DNA of 6,355 bases, taken from assembly GCA_015489265.1 (NCBI GenBank), contig WFZY01000207.1:1-6355 (forward strand), in the 5' to 3' direction. The DNA is from Flavobacteriaceae bacterium (GTDB lineage: Bacteria > Bacteroidota > Bacteroidia > Flavobacteriales > Flavobacteriaceae). Position 1 is the first letter of the stretch. Every line of letters starts with the position of its first letter. This document shows positions 1 through 5,751 of this stretch, piece after piece. A program made the translations under genes and the position numbers. The notes under the pieces were generated by a model that was not told the DNA's origin, did not search any database, and was given only the letters and a program-made list of their open reading frames with translations.

Positions 1-1869
1 GTTGATTTAGATTTCTTATCGGGAACTTTTTATAGGAATACAAAAGCAGGATATGAAAAAAATGCAGTTTACCGGCTGACTTTAAAAGATTTTAATCAAG
101 TTGTTTCTAATATGAAAGACCGGTTGGTTGTCAAAAACAAAAACAAAAATTCGTCAATACTGGTTTTAAAATTACGGGGGCAAAATAAAGATGAAATAGC
201 CGATTATCTCAACACAACAACCAATTTGTTAAAAAAACAAATACTGGATGACAAAAATAAATTTGCCTTAAATACCATTAAATTTATTGACTCTACTTTA
301 AAATATATTTCCAAAGATTTATCTGTAGCAGCACGTGATTTAAAAGATTTTATCAGTAACAAAACCATTTTAAATCTTGATGATCCGACCTCTAAACTTT
401 TTGAAAAAGTTTCGGCATTTGATCAAACAAAAAGTACGGTTACTCTAAAAAAATTGTATTATGAACAACTGCTGGATTACCTCAATAATAAAAAAAATTA
501 TGAAAACCTTCCGGCACCGACAGTAGTCGGGATAGATGATCCGACTATTATTGATAAAGTAGGTCGTATTACACAATTAGCCGTCAAACGCAGAAATGAA
601 CTCACACACTTTCAACCGGATGCGCCGGTCATTAAACATATCGATTTAGAAATCGAATCCTTACGGCAATCACTATTACAAACTGTTCAGTCTGCCTTGC
701 ATACGCTCAATCAAGAGATGGACTTGATTAATAAGAAAATAAAGAAAATTGAAGCTCAAATCAATAAACTGCCCGAAGAAAAACAAATATTGCTGGGGTT
801 AAAACGTAAATATGATTTAAAACAAGAAATATACAATACGCTCTTGCAAAAACGTAATGAAGCCGGCATCGTAAAAGCATCCAATGTTTCCGATTTAAAA
901 ATCATTGACAATGCCAAAGATGTCGGACAAGCACCGGTAGCACCCAACCGGCAAATCAATTACCTGATTGCTATAGCAGTGGGGTTATTTTTACCAGCAT
1001 TGATTGTTATTATTTTGTTTTTCCTTGATAACAAAGTACATGATATTTCCGATGTTGAAAATCTTACGGATACCCCTATTATCGGACAAGTCTATCACTG
1101 GGATAAAAAGGGAAACTTACCGGTATTGAACTATCCGGATGATATTATATCCGAATCGTTCCGGTCCTTACGCTCGGCTTTGCGATTTATGTTTCCCGCT
1201 CATAAAAAATCGCATACTGTTTTGATTACTTCCAATATTTCAGGGGAAGGTAAAACCTTTGTGTCATCCAATTTGGCAATTGTACAAGCCATTAGTAACA
1301 AAAAAACCGTTGTTTTAGAATTTGATTTGCGTAAACCAAAGTTTAAAGAATATTTTAAAGAAGCACAAAGCGACCATTTGGGGTTATCCCATTATTTAAG
1401 CGGATTGGCAAATTTTGACGAAATTATTGTACCTACCGGTATTGAAAATTTAGATTTGATTTTAGCCGGCAAAGTACCACCAAATCCTTCCGAGCTGATT
1501 TTAAACGACTTAACAAGTGAGCTGTTTGAACAACTCTCGGCTAAATATGATCAGATTATTATCGATACACCACCTATGGGTTTGGTATCCGATGCCATGG
1601 AATTGCAAAAATATGCCGATATTGCTATTTTTATCGTTCGCGAAGATTATACTTTGAAATCTTTAGTTAAAGATATTGATGAACGACATAAGAAAAAACA
1701 AATGAAAAACCTCGGCATTATCTACAATGATTTTAAAGTTAATGCCTTTAAAAAATACGGTTACGGACATAAATACGGTTATGGATACGGTTATGGATAC
1801 GGCGATTATTTTGACAAGAAAAAACAATCTTGGTGGCAAAAATTATGGCAGAAATTAACCAGACGTTAA
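1..1869 (+). CDS. Wzc-like polysaccharide co-polymerase / BY-kinase tyrosine autokinase (5' end missing)
   Basis: The reading frame is open from base 1, so the gene starts upstream; the ATG at 112 is internal. The 622 visible residues (numbered from base 1) fit an inner-membrane Wzz/Wzc protein that controls export and chain length of capsule or exopolysaccharide. In order: a periplasmic Wzz/GNVR part with a charged, probably coiled-coil stretch (about 212-287), a Pro-rich APVAPNR (311-317), one hydrophobic transmembrane segment (about 320-342), then a cytoplasmic BY-kinase domain. That domain shows the EX2RX2R oligomerisation motif (385-391), Walker A SNISGEGKT (411-419), Walker A' LEFDLR (439-444, with Glu where Asp is usual at the first acidic position) and Walker B IIIDTPP (519-525). 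The C-terminus carries eight tyrosines in a YG-repeat (586-603), the expected autophosphorylation cluster. The N-terminal transmembrane helix must lie upstream. The family assignment is firm; the polymer it serves is unknown. It is probably the last gene of its transcript, since a promoter-like site follows. Confidence 0.93.
   Translation, partial: VDLDFLSGTFYRNTKAGYEKNAVYRLTLKDFNQVVSNMKDRLVVKNKNKNSSILVLKLRGQNKDEIADYLNTTTNLLKKQILDDKNKFALNTIKFIDSTLKYISKDLSVAARDLKDFISNKTILNLDDPTSKLFEKVSAFDQTKSTVTLKKLYYEQLLDYLNNKKNYENLPAPTVVGIDDPTIIDKVGRITQLAVKRRNELTHFQPDAPVIKHIDLEIESLRQSLLQTVQSALHTLNQEMDLINKKIKKIEAQINKLPEEKQILLGLKRKYDLKQEIYNTLLQKRNEAGIVKASNVSDLKIIDNAKDVGQAPVAPNRQINYLIAIAVGLFLPALIVIILFFLDNKVHDISDVENLTDTPIIGQVYHWDKKGNLPVLNYPDDIISESFRSLRSALRFMFPAHKKSHTVLITSNISGEGKTFVSSNLAIVQAISNKKTVVLEFDLRKPKFKEYFKEAQSDHLGLSHYLSGLANFDEIIVPTGIENLDLILAGKVPPNPSELILNDLTSELFEQLSAKYDQIIIDTPPMGLVSDAMELQKYADIAIFIVREDYTLKSLVKDIDERHKKKQMKNLGIIYNDFKVNAFKKYGYGHKYGYGYGYGYGDYFDKKKQSWWQKLWQKLTRR
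1756..1803 (+). repeat. Short tandem repeat encoding the Tyr-Gly tail of the tyrosine kinase
   Basis: Two exact tandem copies of the 12-mer TACGGTTATGGA lie at 1774-1797, followed by a partial copy (TACGGC). A diverged copy starting TACGGTTACGGA lies at 1756-1767, separated by six bases. Each unit encodes Tyr-Gly-Tyr-Gly. The unit length is a multiple of three, so gain or loss of a unit would change the number of phosphorylatable tyrosines without breaking the frame. The repeat is read directly from the sequence; length variation is inferred. Confidence 0.8.
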
Positions 1870-1915
1870 ATTCATATTTAAACAAACTTTTGTCATAAAA
1901 TCCTAAAAATCCACT

Positions 1916-1933
1916 GTAAATTTTGTAAATTTG
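1916..1933 (+). promoter_or_regulatory. Putative recJ-mvaD promoter (Bacteroidota -7 element)
   Basis: TAAATTTG at 1926-1933 matches the Bacteroidota -7 consensus TAnnTTTG and ends 26 bases before the recJ ATG. It is preceded by a near-identical tandem copy (GTAAATTTT then GTAAATTTG). No TTTG sits at the usual distance for the -33 element; the nearest, at 1889-1892, is too far from the -7 octamer. AT-rich intergenic DNA gives chance matches, so the call is moderate. Confidence 0.45.
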
Positions 1934-1959
1934 GAATTCTAATTTACACCCGATGTTTT

Positions 1960-3675
1960 ATGCAGTGGCAATACAAACCAAAACCGGATTATGAAATTGT
2001 TAAACGGCTTCAAAATGAGCTGAATATCCCCGAAAAGAATGCCTATTTGTTGGCACAACGCGGAATTTCTAATTTTGAAGAAGCCCGTCGTTTTTTTAGA
2101 CCCCAACTTACCGATTTGCATGATCCTTTTTTGATGAAAGACATGGATACTGCTATTGCCAGAATAGAAAAAGCCATAAAGAACAACGAAAAAATATTGA
2201 TTTACGGCGATTACGATGTCGATGGTACGACTGCCGTTTCCATTGTCTATTCTTATTTAATCGATTTTTATGATAAAGTTGATACCTATATCCCCGACCG
2301 CTATAGTGAGGGTTATGGTATTTCGGTTCAAGGTATTGATTTTGCTGCAAATAACGGATTTTCTTTGGTTATTGCTTTAGATTGCGGAACCAAAGCCATT
2401 GATAAAGTCGGCTATGCGCAACAAAAAGGTATCGATTTTATCATTGGTGACCATCATACACCCGGTGAGGTTCTACCATCGTCAGTTGCTTTTTTAAATC
2501 CGAAACAACCGGCTTGTCCATATCCTTATAAAGAATTGAGTGGCGCCGGTATTGCGTTTAAACTGATTCAAGCTTTGCAACAAAAAATGCAACTGCCATT
2601 AGATGATATTATGCCGTTTCTTGATTTGGTTGCTGTCAGTATCGGTGCTGATATAGTTCCTATTACCGGTGAAAACCGCATTATGGCTTATTACGGACTT
2701 AAACAAATAGAAAAAAATCCGCGCCCGGGTTTACGGGCTTTATCCCGCACCAAACAAGATAAAACACTGGATATTAGTGATTTGGTGTTTACGCTGGCAC
2801 CTCGTATCAATGCAGCCGGACGCATCAAACACGGTAAAGAAGCCGTAAAATTACTAGTCGAAAAAGACTTATCCATTGCCAACCGTTTTGCAGATGAAAT
2901 AGAATTATACAACGAAGAACGTCGCGGTTACGACCAAAAAATAACCGTTGAAGCTTTACAACAAATAAAAGACCAAAAAGAAGAAAACCGGTTTTCTACT
3001 GTTGTTTTTCACCCCGAATGGCACAAAGGCGTTGTCGGAATTGTAGCGAGTCGTTTAATAGAAACTTATTACCGTCCTACCATTGTTTTTACACAATCTA
3101 ATGGAGTTATATCGGGTTCTGTACGTTCCGTTTCGGGTTTTAATGTTTACGATGCTTTGCAAGCTTGCAGTGATCACATCATTCAATTTGGCGGTCATAA
3201 ATATGCTGCGGGCTTAACCGTTGCGCCCGATCAGTTTGATAATTTTAAAGCCAAATTTGAAGAAGTCGTTAAAAATACCATTACAGAAGTATCTATGGTG
3301 CCCGAAATACGGATTGATACAGATTTGTCATTTAAAGATATCAACCGAAAATTTTTTAACATCTTAAAACAAATGGCACCGTTCGGACCGGGCAACATGC
3401 ATCCGGTATTTGTTACCCGCGGGGTCAATGATACCGGCTACAGTAAAAAGGTAGGTAAAGACCAAAACCATTTAAAACTGTCGTTGCGCGAACTGAAATC
3501 GGGCTTAACCATGAGTGGTATTGCTTTTAATATGGCAGACAAGACCGGTTTGGTTAAATCGGGGGTCCCCTTGTCAATAGCTTATACGATAGAAGAAAAT
3601 CATTGGAACAACAAAGTCAGTTTACAATTACGCATTAAAGATATAAAACCGGTTTACGAACAACAAGAATCATAG
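1960..3675 (+). CDS. recJ: Single-stranded-DNA-specific exonuclease RecJ
   Basis: RecJ is a cytoplasmic 5'-to-3' exonuclease on single-stranded DNA that works in RecF-pathway recombination, mismatch repair and base excision repair. The 571 residues match the usual length. The DHH phosphoesterase core is complete: motif I GDYDVDGTT (83-91), motif II Asp in ALDCG (139-143), motif III GDHH (163-166) and motif IV in GADIVP (229-234); these Asp and His residues bind the catalytic metals. The DHHA1 domain follows, with PRINAAGRI (281-289) and the substrate-binding GGHKYAAG (411-418). The C-terminal third (about 447-565) fits the RecJ OB-fold. The start MQWQYKPKP resembles RecJ N-termini; the ATG at 1953 is in another frame. 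No Shine-Dalgarno is present, which is normal for this phylum. It is followed by mvaD after 24 bases without a terminator, so the two are probably co-transcribed. All catalytic residues are intact. Confidence 0.96.
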   Translation: MQWQYKPKPDYEIVKRLQNELNIPEKNAYLLAQRGISNFEEARRFFRPQLTDLHDPFLMKDMDTAIARIEKAIKNNEKILIYGDYDVDGTTAVSIVYSYLIDFYDKVDTYIPDRYSEGYGISVQGIDFAANNGFSLVIALDCGTKAIDKVGYAQQKGIDFIIGDHHTPGEVLPSSVAFLNPKQPACPYPYKELSGAGIAFKLIQALQQKMQLPLDDIMPFLDLVAVSIGADIVPITGENRIMAYYGLKQIEKNPRPGLRALSRTKQDKTLDISDLVFTLAPRINAAGRIKHGKEAVKLLVEKDLSIANRFADEIELYNEERRGYDQKITVEALQQIKDQKEENRFSTVVFHPEWHKGVVGIVASRLIETYYRPTIVFTQSNGVISGSVRSVSGFNVYDALQACSDHIIQFGGHKYAAGLTVAPDQFDNFKAKFEEVVKNTITEVSMVPEIRIDTDLSFKDINRKFFNILKQMAPFGPGNMHPVFVTRGVNDTGYSKKVGKDQNHLKLSLRELKSGLTMSGIAFNMADKTGLVKSGVPLSIAYTIEENHWNNKVSLQLRIKDIKPVYEQQES

Positions 3676-3699
3676 CACACGATTAAAAAAACTTATGGA

Positions 3700-4755
3700 A
3701 TGGCATTTACCGAACAAGATTTTCTCATACAAGAAAAATGGTTTAATAAACCCAATAATTTAGTTATCAAATCGGTAGCGCCTTCCAATATAGCATTGGT
3801 AAAATATTGGGGGAAGCACGGCATACAATTACCGATGAATCCTTCTATTAGTTTTACATTAAATAAAAGTCAAACACAAACTACAGTATATTTAACGGCA
3901 GTCGATAAACTATCTGATAAAGTATCGTTCAAGTTTTATTTAGACCAAAAACACCAAGCTGATTTTGAACCGAAAATAGCCGGTTTTTTTAAAAAAATTC
4001 AAGATTTTGCCCCGTTTATTACCCATTTTGATTGGAAAATATACAGCAATAACACTTTTCCGCATTCCAGTGGTATCGCTTCTTCTGCAAGTGGTTTTGC
4101 TGCTTTATCCAAAATTATTATAGATTTGGAAAAGCAATTATATCCACCAAAAACGGCAACTTATTATGCGCATAAAACTTCATTTTTAGCACGTCTCGGT
4201 TCCGGAAGTGCCTCAAGAAGTACAGCACATCCGGTTATGATTTGGGGACATCATCCTGATATAAAACAAACATCCGATTTGTATGCAATCGTGCCGGATT
4301 TTGAAATACATCCTGTTTTTAAAACTTACAAAGACAGCATTGTATTAGTAGAAAAAGGACAAAAAAAAGTATCAAGCACGGTCGGTCATAACTTAATGAA
4401 TACACATGCTTTTAAAAACATTAGAAAACAACATGCTTTTGAGCATGTTTTACAAATGACCGGATACCTAAAATCGGGCGATATTGAAAATTTCATCAAA
4501 CTAACCGAAGCGGAAGCATTAGAACTGCATGCTTTAATGATGACCTCAAGTCCTAATTATCTCTTGATGCAACCCGGTACGATAAAAATTATTCACAAGA
4601 TAAGAAACCTTAGAAAAGATACCGGATTGCCGGTATGTTTTACGCTCGATGCCGGTGCCAACGTACATGTTTTGTATCCGGATGAAATAACCCGACAACT
4701 GCAACAACTATTGTTTTCAAAAATTGAATTTGAAACGATTCATGACTACGTATGA
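3700..4755 (+). CDS. mvaD: Diphosphomevalonate decarboxylase
   Basis: This cytoplasmic GHMP-superfamily enzyme carries out the ATP-dependent decarboxylation of mevalonate 5-diphosphate to isopentenyl diphosphate, the last step of the classical mevalonate pathway to isoprenoids such as menaquinone and undecaprenyl carriers. The 351 residues show the N-terminal signature SNIALVKYWGK (29-39, containing the conserved substrate-binding Lys35), the GHMP ATP loop PHSSGIASSASG (121-132), GSGSASRS (167-174, Arg173 corresponding to the conserved active-site Arg) and LDAGANVHVLY (316-326), with Asp317 in the place of the catalytic base. The first motif in particular separates it from mevalonate and phosphomevalonate kinases. 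The start at 3700 is in frame and lies 24 bases after recJ; an ATG at 3695 is out of frame. The flavobacterial lineage is known to use mevalonate rather than the MEP pathway, which fits. No other pathway gene lies in the window. A phosphomevalonate decarboxylase specificity cannot be excluded from sequence alone but is less likely. Confidence 0.94.
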   Translation: MAFTEQDFLIQEKWFNKPNNLVIKSVAPSNIALVKYWGKHGIQLPMNPSISFTLNKSQTQTTVYLTAVDKLSDKVSFKFYLDQKHQADFEPKIAGFFKKIQDFAPFITHFDWKIYSNNTFPHSSGIASSASGFAALSKIIIDLEKQLYPPKTATYYAHKTSFLARLGSGSASRSTAHPVMIWGHHPDIKQTSDLYAIVPDFEIHPVFKTYKDSIVLVEKGQKKVSSTVGHNLMNTHAFKNIRKQHAFEHVLQMTGYLKSGDIENFIKLTEAEALELHALMMTSSPNYLLMQPGTIKIIHKIRNLRKDTGLPVCFTLDAGANVHVLYPDEITRQLQQLLFSKIEFETIHDYV

Positions 4756-4809
4756 TAAAATTATCATCTTATCCAATCGAAATAAACAAATAGAAACAGT
4801 CTTTTACCC

Positions 4810-4844
4810 AAAAAATATTATCAAAAGCAATGATAATGTTTTTT
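4810..4844 (+). terminator. AT-rich terminator-like hairpin after mvaD
   Basis: The arms 4810-4823 (A-run then TATTATCA) and 4831-4844 (TGATAATG then T-run) pair over 14 positions, including one G-T pair, around a seven-base loop (AAAGCAA). The descending arm ends in TTTTTT. It lies 55 bases after the mvaD stop. The stem has a single G-C pair, so it may be a weak terminator; the position supports the end of the recJ-mvaD transcript. Confidence 0.55.
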
Positions 4845-4869
4845 ATAACTATTTAATTTTTAAATATAT

Positions 4870-4918
4870 AAACGACAGTAAATAATTACAAACGACAATT
4901 TTCGTAAGTAAACGTTTA
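4870..4918. repeat. Three AAACG elements with exact 20-base phasing, ending in a palindrome
   Basis: AAACG begins at 4870, 4890 and 4910. The first two copies extend to AAACGACA; the third lies in the perfect palindrome TAAACGTTTA (4909-4918). The block lies just upstream of the putative ssb -7 element. A spacing of 20 bases is about two helical turns, which would put all three on one DNA face, as expected for a regulator site array or upstream promoter element. The spacing is directly visible; a binding role is inference. Confidence 0.4.
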
Positions 4919-4946
4919 TGAACCGAATATATTTTACCTACCGTCA

Positions 4947-4954
4947 TACATTTG
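4947..4954 (+). promoter_or_regulatory. Putative ssb promoter (-7 element TACATTTG)
   Basis: TACATTTG matches the TAnnTTTG consensus of the Bacteroidota primary sigma factor. Transcription from it would leave a leader of about 60 bases before the ssb ATG at 5020. No clear TTTG -33 element is seen at the usual spacing. The leader ends in an A/T-only stretch with no Shine-Dalgarno, typical of well-translated genes in this phylum. Confidence 0.5.
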
Positions 4955-5019
4955 CACTATCAAATCAATCGAAGCACGAGAGTTTGAATTTATGTATTAA
5001 CCCTTAAAATTTAATTATT

Positions 5020-5358
5020 ATGAGTACTTTAAGAAACAGTGTAAAATTAATCGGAAATGTAGGACAAGTTCCTGAAATCAAAACTTTGGAAAACGGTCGT
5101 AAAGTTGCCAATTTTTCAATAGCAACCAACGAAACGTATACCAATAAAGACGGTGAGCGCATCACACAAACTTATTGGCACAATTTAGTAGCTTGGGGCA
5201 AAACCGCCGATATCATCGAAAACTATGTCGATAAAGGTAAAGAAGTCGCCATTGAAGGCAAACTAACCAATCGCAGTTACGAAACTAAAGATGGTCAAAG
5301 ACGTTATATAACCGAAATATTGGTCAATGAAATTTTGTTATTAGGAAGTAAAAATTAG
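5020..5358 (+). CDS. ssb: Single-stranded DNA-binding protein, short form without acidic tail
   Basis: SSB coats single-stranded DNA during replication, recombination and repair. The 112 residues make up essentially one OB-fold: strand 1 in RNSVKLIGNVGQVPEI (5-20), then FSIATNETY (32-40), YWHNLVAWGK (52-61) with aromatic residues of the DNA-binding face (Trp53, Trp59), GKEVAIEGKLTNRSY (73-87) and YITEILVNEILLLG (96-109). The protein ends in LLLGSKN directly after the last strand. It therefore lacks the flexible linker and the acidic DDDxPF-like tip that in typical bacterial SSBs recruits partners such as RecJ, PriA and RecQ. Short SSBs of this length occur in Bacteroidota, often beside a longer housekeeping SSB elsewhere, so this may be a second paralogue. 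It has its own promoter-like site and a strong terminator, and appears monocistronic. Confidence 0.93.
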   Translation: MSTLRNSVKLIGNVGQVPEIKTLENGRKVANFSIATNETYTNKDGERITQTYWHNLVAWGKTADIIENYVDKGKEVAIEGKLTNRSYETKDGQRRYITEILVNEILLLGSKN

Positions 5359-5373
5359 CCGAAAACAGCAACC

Positions 5374-5425
5374 TTTATTCATAAAAAACAGCACGACAAA
5401 ATCGTGCTGTTTTTTTATGAATAAA
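5374..5425. terminator. Long bidirectional terminator between ssb and groES
   Basis: The arms are TTTATTCAT-AAAAAA-CAGCACGA (5374-5396) and TCGTGCTG-TTTTTTT-ATGAATAAA (5402-5425), pairing over 23 base pairs with one bulged T (5416) around the loop CAAAA. The GC-rich core is followed by a T-run on the plus strand and, by symmetry, on the minus strand. It sits 15 bases after the ssb stop and 18 bases after the end of the convergent groES, so it should terminate both transcripts. Confidence 0.9.
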
Positions 5426-5443
5426 TTTAAAGCGTTATATTGC

Positions 5444-5731
5444 TTAAATGCTATCTACTTCACTGATTTTAGCCAAAATGTCAGCATAAGGCAAAATCAA
5501 ATATTCTTTGCCGTCCAATTCCACTTTATTACCGGCAAATTTTTTATACATAACGACATCGCCGGGATTTACGGCAGCATCTTCAATATTGCCTAATGCC
5601 AAAACGCGTCCCAAAGACGGTTTTTCTTTGGCACTGTCAGGGATAATAATGCCCGAAGGTGTTTTTTCTTCGGTAAATTCATCAGTTAATTCCAATAATA
5701 CATTTTCGTTTAATGGTTGTAATTCTCTCAT
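5444..5731 (-). CDS. groES: GroES-type 10 kDa co-chaperonin
   Basis: GroES forms the heptameric lid of the GroEL folding chamber in the cytoplasm. The 95 residues match the Cpn10 length. Visible features are the N-terminal strand LQPLNENVLLEL (4-15; the common DRV is ENV here), the mobile loop with the GroEL-contacting hydrophobic SGIIIP (26-31), the typical DSAKEKPSLGRVLALGN (32-48), NPGDVVMYKKFAG (55-67) and the closing EYLILPYADILAKI (76-89). The start at 5731 follows an A-rich leader and lies 20 bases after the stop of the upstream Trx-Grx gene, with no promoter motif between them, so the two are probably one operon. No groEL follows: the next feature is a terminator and then the oppositely oriented ssb. 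This is unusual, since groES and groEL usually stand together, and it may be a second copy or a relocated sole copy. Confidence 0.93.
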   Translation of the reverse strand: MRELQPLNENVLLELTDEFTEEKTPSGIIIPDSAKEKPSLGRVLALGNIEDAAVNPGDVVMYKKFAGNKVELDGKEYLILPYADILAKISEVDSI

Positions 5732-5751
5732 ATTTTTCAGTTTTTAGTTAT

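Noticed and set aside
112..114. ATG as the start of the tyrosine kinase
   Set aside because: The same frame is open back to base 1 with protein-like sequence, and the first transmembrane helix of the family is still missing, so this Met is internal.
1953..1955. Alternative ATG just before recJ
   Set aside because: Out of frame and stops after 13 codons.
2153..3428. Several minus-strand frames of 65-73 codons within recJ, and similar ones opposite the kinase gene and the start of recJ
   Set aside because: All lie inside strongly supported plus-strand genes and have no family features or promoter motifs.
3695..3697. Alternative ATG just before mvaD
   Set aside because: It is out of frame with the decarboxylase and its frame soon stops; the ATG at 3700 gives the correct protein.
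4752..4793. 13-codon frame whose ATGA overlaps the mvaD stop
   Set aside because: An ATGA overlap looks like coupling, but the frame ends after 13 codons and shows no sign of being the remnant of a longer gene.
4983..5013. Second promoter candidate nearer ssb (TTTG at 4983 with TAAAATTT about 20 bases on)
   Set aside because: The downstream box lacks the final G of TAnnTTTG and would leave almost no leader before the ATG.
5508..5747. Plus-strand frame opposite groES
   Set aside because: Antisense shadow of a recognisable GroES; its Ser/Asn-rich product is what reversed coding sequence gives.
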